From: JANXQG01 sp964615095
Lineage (GTDB): Bacteria; Planctomycetota; Planctomycetia; Pirellulales; Thermoguttaceae
Assembly (NCBI GenBank): GCA_964615095.1
Contig: CAZTPX010000018.1
Span: 32,442-96,441 of the forward strand
Direction: 5' to 3'
Length of the DNA stretch: 64,000 nucleotides
Notes under the pieces: model-generated
What the model was told of the DNA's origin: nothing
Database searches by the model: none
What the model saw: only the letters and a program-made list of their open reading frames with translations
Position numbers and translations under genes: made by a program
In this document: one piece after another, positions 24,958 through 33,553 of the stretch
Position numbering within the stretch: position 1 is the stretch's first letter
Layout: each line of letters begins with the position of its first letter

Positions 24958-27510
24958 TTAACGGTCAAGGTCTACGACATCGTCGCCGCGCGATGACATG
25001 TCCACCACGCGATTGCCGTCCACGAGTAACTGATAGCTGATGCCTTGTTTCGCGCGGATCGACGCCTTGCCGCCGTGGATTGTCATGGGAAAGGGTGAGA
25101 CCACGCGATGCTTGTCGCCCACGGCCACGGCTAGCGAGTCCAGAGCCCCCTCGAGTGCGAAACGCAAGCTGACGACCGCGCAGGGATTGATGGCCGGCGG
25201 CCGCCGCGTCTGCGTGGGCAAATCGAACGAATCGGGCACGCAGCCGGCGTATTCACCATCCGGATACTGCATTTGCTCGCTGGCCGCAAGAATGCCTTCG
25301 GCCACTTGCCGCCATGCGAGCGTCGTGTCGTAAGGTACGAACATGGTCAGGGCGTAGGCGTAATCGTAGCCGCACCACTCGACCGGCAAACCGATCCAGT
25401 TCGGGGCACGCCAATTGGTCGCACCGAACACGGGCGTGGTGGCATAAACCATGACCGGCTTGCAACTCCACTGATAAACGAACGGCAGGCCGGAAATGGC
25501 CCACCGGCGGGCGCAATCAAGATACTCGCGCTTGCCAGTCAACTCGTAGCCCCGCACATAGGCCTGGACGAGCCGCGCCGAGGCCAGGATATCGGGCGTG
25601 TGCAGCGGGCACTCCCAGGTCTGCGCGCCGCGCGGCGTGCGAAAGCGTTTCATAAACTCCAACGCCCTGATTCCCGCCGCCAAGGCAGTCTTGTCGCCGG
25701 TAGCGTGTGCGTGCTCCAGCAGGATAACGGCATAATTGCCGCAGTAGCCGCTTGCCGTGTCCTCGAAGTGGCCACGGCGGTAGGGGCCGTCGTAGCGAAA
25801 GGAGCCGTCGGGCCGTTGCTGGGCGACCACACCGCCGACCTGCGCGGTCTTCATCCTCAGCCATTCCTGGGCACGGCCGCTGACAAAGTAGATCGCTTCA
25901 TTGGGAATGTGCGAGCCGCCCGCGGGCGGCGCGGCGGGCAGCGGCGGCGTCTGCCCACTCAAACGCCAGACCGTCGAGGCGAAGTCGACGTACGGCCGCC
26001 GCGGGAACTGTGGATCCGCGCAGTGGCCCCAGCCCGCGTCGGTCTTGAGCGGCGGATTGGCCAGGGCTTTCAGGCAGAGCGCCAACTGCGCCGCGCGGCC
26101 GCGCGGCGCTTTCGGCACGGGCGGCAGGCCGCGTTTGTTCACCGCCCAGAGGATTGCCTCCTCGATCGGCGCCGGCCCGCGGACGAGGATTGTCGCGTCG
26201 ATCTGTTTGCCCCGCAACGCGGCCCGGTGCCCCTCCGCACCGTCGACGAAATTCGGCGTGGCAAAGACGGGTTGCAGCGACATGTCGTGCCAGGTCATCG
26301 CCATCGTCGCGCGGTCGGTGACAAACGCCATCAGCGGCATTGTCACCTTCAGAGGGTCGGGCGCGAAGCGAACGTGTTCTTCGGTCTCGATGTCGAGCGT
26401 CGACGAGGAGGCCTCGCCTTTCCCCAGATACTCCAAGCCGGCAAACACGCCCTGTTCCAGGGGGCCAAGGGCGCGCAACACCGGACCTTCGCAGGGCATG
26501 TCGCTGCGGATGGCAATCGAAATCTCTGCGCCCTGGAGCGAAACCGCCACACTGACGCCTTCCCCCACGAAACGCAGCGATTCGCCCTGCTCGGCCAGCG
26601 TCAAATTCGGCACAGCCCCGTTGCACCAGACAAACGGCGCGATGAGACCGACCGTTTTGCCCCCCGCTGCGACACGCGCGCCCGATCCGTCACGCGCGAT
26701 CTCCAGCGTCAAGAACGCGGACTTACGCAGGATCCAATTGCCCGTCGCATGGGCATCAGCCAAAAAGACCGTCCGGCGGACGGGCGGCAGACCGTGGGGC
26801 TGAACGACAACCTCGAACGCGTGGAACGGCGCCTTGCCGTTGGCCGTGACTGACACCGATTGTGTCGCGTTGGCGGCGACCGTAACCTTCTGGTCGGCAA
26901 CCACACAGGCAATCGCATCGCCCGAGTGATTCCTGATCGCCAGGTTCACGCGAGATCCCTCGCTACCGACCGCTGCAATTTCCAGCGGGTGCAGGATCTC
27001 CCGAGCTACTTCGATGTTCGCGACCTCCACCAGGCCCGCCGCCTCGCCAGGGTCAAGCCGCAAGCGCGTGACGGTTCCTTTGGCCTGTAACGAAACCGCG
27101 TAATTGTGCCACTGGCCGTCGTGGATGAGCTTGAAATGCTCGCTTCTTGCCTCGTCCATATTCGGCGCTTGCGTTGTGGCCCAGAAGATCTGCCCGTCGC
27201 CGCCGGTGGCGCATTTCACGCGGAGCTTCACGCCGAACGGTCCCTCGATCTGGACTGGCGGGCTGACCAGGTAGGGGTCGTTGCCGCTGCTTCGGATCCG
27301 CAGCACTCCGCCCGCCACGGCGAGCGTGCAGTCATGCAGCGCCGTCCAACCCGCCGTGCCGTCGCCGAAAACCCAATGCTGGATCGGCTCGGTGCGGAGC
27401 AGTTGTCGCGGGCAGGGGTTGATGAGATTGGCGTTCTCGGCGGCCTCCAGCGCGGCCAATGGCGTCAGCAGGGCTGCGAGAAGGGCAAGGGGCGTAAGGA
27501 TGTTCTTCAT
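24958..27510 (-). CDS. large secreted alpha/alpha-toroid-like carbohydrate protein
   Basis: 850 residues; GGAG is four bases from the ATG. The signal peptide is LTPLALLAALLTPLAALEA. Residues 45-170 look like a carbohydrate-binding jelly-roll (GDGTAGWTALHDCTL, VKLRVKC, WHNYAVSLQAKGTVTRLRLD). Residues 250-450 are beta-rich. From about 480 to 790 the repeated helical segments with paired aromatic residues (GYCGNYAVILLEHAHATGD, YVRGYELTGKREYLDCARRW) resemble an alpha/alpha-toroid glycoside hydrolase or lyase. The exact GH or PL family cannot be assigned by eye. It heads a region of carbohydrate genes and is divergent from a HAD phosphatase gene. Confidence 0.75.
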   Translation of the reverse strand: MKNILTPLALLAALLTPLAALEAAENANLINPCPRQLLRTEPIQHWVFGDGTAGWTALHDCTLAVAGGVLRIRSSGNDPYLVSPPVQIEGPFGVKLRVKCATGGDGQIFWATTQAPNMDEARSEHFKLIHDGQWHNYAVSLQAKGTVTRLRLDPGEAAGLVEVANIEVAREILHPLEIAAVGSEGSRVNLAIRNHSGDAIACVVADQKVTVAANATQSVSVTANGKAPFHAFEVVVQPHGLPPVRRTVFLADAHATGNWILRKSAFLTLEIARDGSGARVAAGGKTVGLIAPFVWCNGAVPNLTLAEQGESLRFVGEGVSVAVSLQGAEISIAIRSDMPCEGPVLRALGPLEQGVFAGLEYLGKGEASSSTLDIETEEHVRFAPDPLKVTMPLMAFVTDRATMAMTWHDMSLQPVFATPNFVDGAEGHRAALRGKQIDATILVRGPAPIEEAILWAVNKRGLPPVPKAPRGRAAQLALCLKALANPPLKTDAGWGHCADPQFPRRPYVDFASTVWRLSGQTPPLPAAPPAGGSHIPNEAIYFVSGRAQEWLRMKTAQVGGVVAQQRPDGSFRYDGPYRRGHFEDTASGYCGNYAVILLEHAHATGDKTALAAGIRALEFMKRFRTPRGAQTWECPLHTPDILASARLVQAYVRGYELTGKREYLDCARRWAISGLPFVYQWSCKPVMVYATTPVFGATNWRAPNWIGLPVEWCGYDYAYALTMFVPYDTTLAWRQVAEGILAASEQMQYPDGEYAGCVPDSFDLPTQTRRPPAINPCAVVSLRFALEGALDSLAVAVGDKHRVVSPFPMTIHGGKASIRAKQGISYQLLVDGNRVVDMSSRGDDVVDLDR

Positions 27511-27623
27511 GGTTCTCCGATCTGCATGTTGGTTCGATTATAGCACGTCGCCGGGCAGGCTTCCATCGCCACATTCCCCTGTCCCAGTGGCGTGCGGCCG
27601 GATTTTCTGCTAATCTATCCAGC

Positions 27624-28322
27624 ATGAAGAGTGAGATTCAGCCTACTGCCCGTTTCCGCGGACTCGTCTTCGACATGGACGGCGTACTCTGCGATTCCGA
27701 ACCGTTCATCTGCGAAGCGGCGATGCGGATGTTCGCCGAAAGGCACGACCTTCAGGTTCGCCCGGAGGACTTCCTGCCGTTTGTGGGGGCGGGCGAGGAC
27801 CGCTACCTCGGCGGCGTGGCGGAACGGTACGGCATCCAGTGGGACCGGCAAGAGGACAAGAGGCGGACCTACCAGATCTATCTGGAGATCATTCGCGGTC
27901 GCCTCCAGCCGTTGGCCGGCGCGAGCGAATTCATCGCCCGCTGTCGACAGTTGGGGATGCGCCTGGCGGTGGCCACCAGCGCCGACGCGGTCAAGATGCG
28001 GGGAAACCTGGCGGAGATCGGCTTGCCGCCGGAAACGTTCGACGTCTGTGTCAACGGCCTGGATGTGGTCCACAAGAAGCCGGACCCGGAAATCTTCTCG
28101 CTAGCGATCCGGCGGCTGGAGTTGACACCCGGCGAGTGCCTGATTGTGGAGGATGCCCCTAACGGCATCCGCGCCGGGAAGGCCGCTGGCGCGAAGTGCC
28201 TGGGGCTGACGACCAGCTTCTCCGCCGCCGAGTTGCAGGCTGCCGGGGCAGACCGGACCGCCCCAGACCTGGCCCACGTGCCGCCGGAGGTGCTGGCCGA
28301 TGTCGGCAACCGTCAACCATAA
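27624..28322 (+). CDS. HAD hydrolase, beta-phosphoglucomutase-like
   Basis: 232 residues. The HAD motif I is FDMDGVLCDSEPF (Asp17 nucleophile, Asp19 acid/base), motif II is AVATSADAVK, motif III is HKKPDPEIF with the catalytic Lys, and motif IV is IVEDAPNGIRAG. The four-helix cap and the HKKPDPEIF/VEDAPNGI pattern suit the beta-phosphoglucomutase/DOG phosphatase subfamily. It should act on a sugar phosphate in the cytoplasm. It starts 113 bp from the divergent toroid gene and is followed 46 bp later by the GH2-like gene, so it may be co-transcribed with it. Confidence 0.92.
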   Translation: MKSEIQPTARFRGLVFDMDGVLCDSEPFICEAAMRMFAERHDLQVRPEDFLPFVGAGEDRYLGGVAERYGIQWDRQEDKRRTYQIYLEIIRGRLQPLAGASEFIARCRQLGMRLAVATSADAVKMRGNLAEIGLPPETFDVCVNGLDVVHKKPDPEIFSLAIRRLELTPGECLIVEDAPNGIRAGKAAGAKCLGLTTSFSAAELQAAGADRTAPDLAHVPPEVLADVGNRQP

Positions 28323-28368
28323 TGATCCGGCGCCGGGCGGCCGGACGTGTCCTAAACGGAGATCGATT

Positions 28369-31224
28369 ATGAGCGCCTCCTCTGCCTCAAGGGGATTTTG
28401 CAGAACGGCTCTTATGGTTCTTCTACTCGCGACCGCGCTCCAGAAGACTGCGGTCTCGGCTGAGGAGAAGACCGCCTGGCTCCGTGGGGTTGAAACCTGG
28501 GGCGGACGACCGGCGTTGCCTGCCTTGGTCAATCCCGTTGTGACCTCGCCACTGCAATCCGTTCTGCGACTGCGTGGCGAGTGGGAGTTTGTCACGCGGG
28601 AAACCGCCCCGCTGCGTCATCCGGCCTGGAATGCTTTCTACGGCAAGCCCTGGCCGGAAGCCCGCAGCATTCAAGTTCCCGCGTGTTGGGAGGCACAAGG
28701 GGTGGGGACGCCGGGTGTGGGAGATTCCTGGGACTGCAAGTGGGATCATTGTGCCAAGCCCCTGCGCTGGGTTTACAAGGGAGACGCCTGGTACCGCAAA
28801 ACCGTCAGCATTCCCGCGGCATGGCGCGGGCAACGAATCTGGCTCAAAGTGGGTGGCGTGCGCTCGCAGGGCTGGTTCTGGGTCAATCGAACGCCGGTGG
28901 CATGGGTCGACAACTACTGCGGCACGTACAAATACGACATCACCGACCTCGTTCAGCCTGGGGCGCAGGCCGTTGTCGTGGCCGAGGTCAACAATGTCCT
29001 GCCCAGCCGGAAGGGTCTGTTCAGCAGCACGCACCGCTTTGGCGGTCTCTATCGGGACGTTGAACTGGAAGCCACGCCCGACGCGCGGATAGACTACGCA
29101 TGGGTCCGCGGAGATTTCGACCGCCAGGCGGCCGAGGTTCATGCAACCGTGGCCTACGGCAACAAACTCTGCCTGCTGAAGAAGCCGGTGCTGCGGGTAA
29201 CGCTCAAGACCAGCGACGGCCAGCCGGCGGGGGACCAGGCCCAGAACATCGAGTTTGATTCGCAGCGCAAGACAGCCGAGCTTACCTGCCGAATTCCGCT
29301 GACGCGCTTTCAGCCGTGGTCGCCTGATTCGCCCGCGCTGTACCTCGCCGAACTGGTCTTGTGTGACGGCGACCAGCCGGTTCACGGCTGGGTGGAGCGG
29401 TTCGGCGTGCGCAAATTGGAGGTTCGTGGCAAGCGTTTCTTTTTCAACAACAAGCCGTTCTTTGTGCGGGGCTACGGGGACGACTTCGTGTATCCGCTGA
29501 CCCTCGTCTCCCCCGCTTCTCGCGAAGAGCACTTGAGGCATTTCAAGGCGGCCCGGCAGGCCGGGTTTCTCTACGTCCGCCTGCACACCCACTGCGAGCT
29601 GCCGGAGTACTTCGAGGCTGCCGATGAGGCCGGGATCCTCGTGCAGCCGGAACTGCCCTATTATGGCGACTATCCGACCGAGGCCTTCACCTTCGATCCG
29701 ATCCGGGACTTGCAGGAACTGATCACGCACTACCGCCGTTACGTTTCGCTGGCCACCTACTGCATGGGCAACGAAGGACTCTTGGGACGGCCGCTCGGCA
29801 TCGAAATCTACAAGCTCGTCAAGCGCATCGACCCTGACCGGCTGGTTCTGCACCAGGACGGGACCTTCAACACCCGCGAGAACTCCGATTTCAGGAGCGG
29901 CCCCATCACGGTTTGGGAACCGGGCAGTTTTCCCTGCGACGCCCCCTTTGTCGCGCATGAATACCTCAACCTCTCGGTGAAACAGGACCCGCGTCTGGCA
30001 GCGAAGTTTTCCGGTGTCATGCTGCCTCCGGTTCCCTTGGAGACACGCGACCAATGGCTGGCCAGCGCGGGACTGAATCGCCGCTGGGGCGACGCATGTC
30101 AGGATGCCGCGCATGCTTTGCAGCGCCATTACCAGAAGCAGGGCCTGGAAGCGGCCCGCATGGACCCGGCCTGCGGTGGTTATGACTTCTGGACCATCGT
30201 GGACGTGGTGGTCAAACAGGGAAACACCTACAGCGCGCAGGGCTTTCTTAACCCGTTCTGGGAACCCAAATCCAAGGGCTACACGCCGCGGGAGTTCGGC
30301 GTCTTCAATGCCGCCACCGTGCTGCTTCTCAAAACGGAGCCGGGCGATCGCATTGCCGTCTCGGGTGACTGCGTGCGGGCTGATTTCTGGATCTCGCACT
30401 ATGGCGAGGAACCTTTAAGACAAGCCCGGCTCGCTTGGACGCTGCGGGCCGACAACACGGTGCTGGCCGAGGGAATCGTCGAAGGCGGCGACGTTGAACT
30501 TGGCGCGGTTCGGTCCCTGGGGCGAGGGCAATCGGATTTCGTGATACCTGAGCTGCAAAAGCCGGTTCATGCGGTCTTGCGAGTTTCACTTGCCGGCGGG
30601 CTGGCCGGCAACGAATGGGACTTCTGGCTCTTCCCCAAACGCGCGCCGCAGCGCGTGGCGGGGATCGCCGTTTCCGGGCCTCTGCTGCCCAAGCTGGCGC
30701 CGCTGTATTCGGGATTGGTTGCCAGCGGGAATCCCGGGGCCGAACAGGCGCGAGTGCTTATCTCATTCCTGGGTTCAGCCGATGTCGAACCTGCCCTGGC
30801 AGCCGGCAAGCGTGTCCTCCTTATCAACCAGGCGGCGGGAAAGCCCAACGTCAGCCTGGGCTGGTGGTCGATGGGAGAACAAGTGGGGACCGCCTTTGCC
30901 CGGCACCCTGCCTTGGGCGATTTCCCCCACGAAGGGTATTTGTCTCCGCTGGCCTTTCGCATCCTGAAAACGGGGCGGAAACTGCCAAGCCTGACGGGCC
31001 TCCGTGCGGACGACATGTTGGTCGTCGGCGAAGGCTTGGACAGTTATTTTCTCTACGCCGGACAGGCACGGGTCAAGCAGGGACGGGTCCTGATGACCTT
31101 TGGGTTGGACGTGCTTTCGGGCCATCCGGAAGGAACCTGCCTGCTGGACGGGCTGATTCGCTATGTCCAGTCCGACGCCTTCAATCCGCAGGGGGAAGTT
31201 GCCTTACCCGCCATTGAAAAATAG
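28369..31224 (+). CDS. secreted glycoside hydrolase family 2-like protein
   Basis: About 951 residues from the ATG at 28369 (GGAG 7 nt upstream). A signal peptide (LMVLLLATALQKTAVSA) precedes the GH2 sugar-binding domain (around residues 70-220: GEWEFV, WYRKTVSIPAAWRGQRIWLK, NRTPVAWVDNYCGTYKYDITD). The TIM barrel covers about residues 350-600 and includes the acid/base motif YCMGNEG with Glu469 and a later AHEYLN segment with Glu531. The last part (about 790-950) resembles a class-I amidotransferase-like domain found after GH2 and GH42 barrels. The substrate may be a beta-galactoside or beta-glucuronide. It is the last gene of a probable operon with the HAD enzyme. Confidence 0.85.
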   Translation: MSASSASRGFCRTALMVLLLATALQKTAVSAEEKTAWLRGVETWGGRPALPALVNPVVTSPLQSVLRLRGEWEFVTRETAPLRHPAWNAFYGKPWPEARSIQVPACWEAQGVGTPGVGDSWDCKWDHCAKPLRWVYKGDAWYRKTVSIPAAWRGQRIWLKVGGVRSQGWFWVNRTPVAWVDNYCGTYKYDITDLVQPGAQAVVVAEVNNVLPSRKGLFSSTHRFGGLYRDVELEATPDARIDYAWVRGDFDRQAAEVHATVAYGNKLCLLKKPVLRVTLKTSDGQPAGDQAQNIEFDSQRKTAELTCRIPLTRFQPWSPDSPALYLAELVLCDGDQPVHGWVERFGVRKLEVRGKRFFFNNKPFFVRGYGDDFVYPLTLVSPASREEHLRHFKAARQAGFLYVRLHTHCELPEYFEAADEAGILVQPELPYYGDYPTEAFTFDPIRDLQELITHYRRYVSLATYCMGNEGLLGRPLGIEIYKLVKRIDPDRLVLHQDGTFNTRENSDFRSGPITVWEPGSFPCDAPFVAHEYLNLSVKQDPRLAAKFSGVMLPPVPLETRDQWLASAGLNRRWGDACQDAAHALQRHYQKQGLEAARMDPACGGYDFWTIVDVVVKQGNTYSAQGFLNPFWEPKSKGYTPREFGVFNAATVLLLKTEPGDRIAVSGDCVRADFWISHYGEEPLRQARLAWTLRADNTVLAEGIVEGGDVELGAVRSLGRGQSDFVIPELQKPVHAVLRVSLAGGLAGNEWDFWLFPKRAPQRVAGIAVSGPLLPKLAPLYSGLVASGNPGAEQARVLISFLGSADVEPALAAGKRVLLINQAAGKPNVSLGWWSMGEQVGTAFARHPALGDFPHEGYLSPLAFRILKTGRKLPSLTGLRADDMLVVGEGLDSYFLYAGQARVKQGRVLMTFGLDVLSGHPEGTCLLDGLIRYVQSDAFNPQGEVALPAIEK

Positions 31225-31437
31225 GGCCCGAGCGAAATTTCCTATAAAGCCGCCGCGGCCCTTCATTGCGCGCCGAAGTTTGCATCGCGTTGGATGATGA
31301 ACTTCCGCTCTTTAGCGCGCGGAGTTTGAAACACCGTGGCCGAACCACACGCATCCGTGGTCGCTCTGACGCGGGGATTTCTACGAAATGGTGCGCGGAT
31401 CCCCTGGCCGGCGCGCTGAGCCTGTTTAATTTTTTTT

Positions 31438-31452
31438 GAAACAAAGTGTTTC
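31438..31452. promoter_or_regulatory. GAAACA-N3-TGTTTC palindrome, upstream copy
   Basis: GAAACA-AAG-TGTTTC, a perfect 6-bp inverted repeat, about 120 bp before the second copy. It is likely a protein-binding site. Confidence 0.5.
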
Positions 31453-31571
31453 ACTTGCTGAATGACATCAAATGGGTGAGTTCAAAAATTCCGCAGGCAG
31501 GCTGGCCCAACCGATTTTCTAAAAAATTGTGATAGGGTACTTGTGTTCAGTTTCACAATATGGTTTAATGT

Positions 31572-31590
31572 GTGAAACAGTCTGTTTCAC
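31572..31590. promoter_or_regulatory. GTGAAACA-N3-TGTTTCAC palindrome, 12 bp before a start codon
   Basis: GTGAAACA-GTC-TGTTTCAC, an 8-bp perfect inverted repeat ending 12 bases before the ATG at 31603. Position and symmetry suit an autoregulatory operator, as in toxin-antitoxin systems. Confidence 0.55.
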
Positions 31591-31602
31591 CCTTACCCTA
31601 CC

Positions 31603-31848
31603 ATGCAAATGGCTAAGTTCAGAAATCATGCCGAGCGTCGGGCCGCCCTCATTCCCATCGTTCGTTCGATGCTGGCCGAGGGAAAGACCATTACCGAGAT
31701 CCGTGAGATGAGCGATGAAGAGATTCTCGAGCTCGAAAAGACCGTTCAGCGCGTGGCCGCGCCCATGATCAGTTCACAGCCAACCCCTATTTCGGAGGAC
31801 CAAAAATGCCCATCCCTGACCCACCCCTGCCATCTCCTGAGGAGGTGA
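31603..31848 (+). CDS. small hypothetical protein, possible regulator
   Basis: 81 residues. The start has no clear ribosome-binding site, but it lies just after the GTGAAACA palindrome. The N-terminal half is basic and helical (KFRNHAERRAALIPIVRSML, then EGKTITEIREMSDEEILELE), which might be a short DNA-binding helix pair, although I recognise no family. Its last 14 codons overlap the next gene, so the true end may be upstream or frameshifted. Confidence 0.45.
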   Translation: MQMAKFRNHAERRAALIPIVRSMLAEGKTITEIREMSDEEILELEKTVQRVAAPMISSQPTPISEDQKCPSLTHPCHLLRR

Positions 31849-32201
31849 TCGTTACCCGGGGGTTCCGGCGGCAGGCGCTGGCGATTGTCGAGCGCTGCCT
31901 TCCCACGATCATCCGTGAGGCGCGCTACGAAGAGCTTGAGGAGATGATGGTGGTATTCCACTGGTTTGGCAACCGGGAAGCCATGCAGCTTGAGGCCCCC
32001 GAGGACTATGTCAAGGTGCCGGGGCTATCGCTGGAATTCCGGGGACGCATGACTCAATTCGGGTCTTCACTCCATGACTTCCCGGCCGGCTTTCTGTCCA
32101 CGCCAGCCACAATCAGAAAGCTGATTAGCGGAGTTCGGAGTTTCTCGCTATCCACCGGCTTGACGTTGACACCGACGGCGACCCCAACGCGCGCGAAGTA
32201 A
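31806..32201 (+). CDS. hypothetical protein, probably frameshifted near its 3' end
   Basis: 131 residues. GGAGG lies 7 nt before the ATG. Residues 10-60 look like a helical protein (VIVTRGFRRQALAIVERCLP and EARYEELEEMMVVFHWFG). From about residue 110 the sequence becomes Ser/Thr/Pro-rich and out of character, while another frame from 32129 opens (see next entry). This suggests a frameshift between 32100 and 32150. I recognise no family. Confidence 0.45.
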   Translation: MPIPDPPLPSPEEVIVTRGFRRQALAIVERCLPTIIREARYEELEEMMVVFHWFGNREAMQLEAPEDYVKVPGLSLEFRGRMTQFGSSLHDFPAGFLSTPATIRKLISGVRSFSLSTGLTLTPTATPTRAK

Positions 32202-32395
32202 GGCCGCTTTGCTCCACCGAATTCCCTGGTTCGGGGCGCCCTCGGCGGGGTCGGCTAGTCCGAGAAGTTTCCGTGAAGAGCCTCGACGGCGGGGAGGAGG
32301 TGACGTACCGCAGCGGGGAGACTATCATGGACGTGATCACGGCGATTAACGCTGAGGGCGTGGAAGTACTGCAAACCACCCGGGGGCTGCAATGA
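32129..32395 (+). pseudogene. 3' part of a frameshifted small gene, coupled to the DUF1016 gene
   Basis: An 88-codon frame without its own start ends in a TGA overlapping the next ATG (ATGA). It reads SSEFLAIHRLDVDTDGDPNA and later LVREVSVKSLDGGEEVTYRS with GETIMDVITAINAEG, which look like genuine protein sequence. Its stop/start overlap with the DUF1016 gene implies an ancestral operon. Confidence 0.45.
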
Positions 32396-32874
32396 AGTTG
32401 TCGAAAACCTCTTTGGAAGACGTACGGGAGTTGATCCTTTCAGCCCGCGCTACGGTCTCGCGGGGCGTGGACCTCGTGCAAGTCCACACCAATTTCAAAA
32501 TCGGCCGGCGGATTGTCGAGCAGGAGCAGAAGGGCAAGAGCCGCGCGAAATATGGAGAAGCGGTCGTCATGGCGCTGGCGGAGCGGCTGACGGCGGAGTT
32601 TGGCAGAGGATTTTCCGCCAGCAATCTCGCCTATATGCGGACGTTCTACCTGCTGTATCGGGGGAGGTTGCCAATTGTGCAATCAGTGATTGCAAAATCG
32701 TCCGCCGACGAAACAAGCCAGACACTGTCCGGCCAATCCCCAATTTTCCAATCGGTGATTGGAAAATTGGAATCGCCCAAGAAATCCCAGTTCCTGACTG
32801 GGAAATCCTCGGTTGCGCCGCCACGTCCCTTTACGCTGAGTTGGACGCACTACAGACCCAAATTATTGACGTGA
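32392..32874 (+). pseudogene. DUF1016 (YhcG/RpnC-like nuclease) N-terminal fragment
   Basis: 160 residues. The first 90 residues match the DUF1016 N-terminal domain: ELILSARATVSRGVDLVQVH, KIGRRIVEQEQKGKSRAKYG, and SASNLAYMRTFYLLY. FTLSWTHY near the end is the start of the conserved core. Full-length proteins are about 340-380 residues with a PD-(D/E)XK nuclease domain; here the frame ends six codons after FTLSWTHY. The nuclease domain is therefore missing and the gene is probably dead. Residues 105-130 contain repeated QSVI segments encoded by near-duplicate DNA (ATTTTCCAATCGGTGATT-type), a possible local expansion. Confidence 0.8.
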
Positions 32875-32955
32875 CGCATCGAGCCTGCTAAGTTCGTTGT
32901 GGTACTCTGCCGAGGCTGAACCGCGTTGCTCTTAAGCGAAATGAACGAGGCGAAC

Positions 32956-33276
32956 ATGACTGAAACCGAACCCATTCCGGATGAATTGCCGCCCGTTGCC
33001 GCGGAACGGCCGGCCGGCCGTCTCAGCCTGGGCGGCGCCCTGCTTCTGGCCGTCCTGGTCGTGGTGCTGCAATTTGTGCGCGGTGTTGCTTTGGCGGTCT
33101 TGCAGACGCTGATTGGCGGGAGGGAGCCGACCGGATCGCAGATCGCCGGGGACGTCGCCGTTGGCAATGTCATGACCTTCGCGGCCGTGATTTGCTTCGG
33201 CGTGTGGCGATCGAAGCTGCCGTGGCTCGATGTCGTTCCCTTGACGCAGAACAAGATTCGCGAAACGTCACTATGA
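32956..33276 (+). pseudogene. N-terminal fragment of a CPBP-family intramembrane protease
   Basis: 106 residues from the ATG at 32956 (GAGG five bases upstream). A Pro/Glu-rich N-terminus is followed by two hydrophobic segments (GALLLAVLVVVLQFVRGVAL and AVGNVMTFAAVICFGVW) and SKLPWLDVVPLT, the usual opening of planctomycete CPBP (CAAX protease-like) proteins. The catalytic EExxxR and HxxxN motifs lie downstream in the family and are absent here, so the gene is truncated. Identification is by the N-terminal pattern only. Confidence 0.5.
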
Positions 33277-33420
33277 ATGCCAGTTCTGTTCCCCGGTCTG
33301 TGTCTCAATAGCCACATGCCATGCTCCGTTTCCACTTCCTAAATTCCAGATATCATGAAAGCAATTGCGAACCAAGTCCAGCAATCGTTGCCGTGTGCTG
33401 CAAGATATGCCAAATCGGGC

Positions 33421-33490
33421 TGACAGGAAGATGGACGACGGGAAGATCCATTCCCGTTGCCTGTCATTTTCCTCGTGCATCTTCCTGTCA
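33421..33490. repeat. nested inverted repeat
   Basis: TGACAGGAAGATG (33421-33433) is the reverse complement of 33478-33490, and an inner hairpin CGGGAA-GATCCA-TTCCCG lies at 33439-33456. The GACAGGAAGATG motif recurs in degenerate form inside. No translation is likely. Confidence 0.6.
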
Positions 33491-33553
33491 AACTGCCCTG
33501 AGTCTCAAATCTCATTTGTCAGAATCGTTGGAAAAGAAGATGGAGTCCAAGCC

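Larger units (their letters stand above)
31225..31602. other. intergenic region with operator-like palindromes
   Basis: No gene seen. The AT-rich right half carries two GAAACA-N3-TGTTTC palindromes (31438-31452 and 31572-31590) and a half-site (AGTTTCACA near 31551) before the small genes that start at 31603. Confidence 0.5.
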
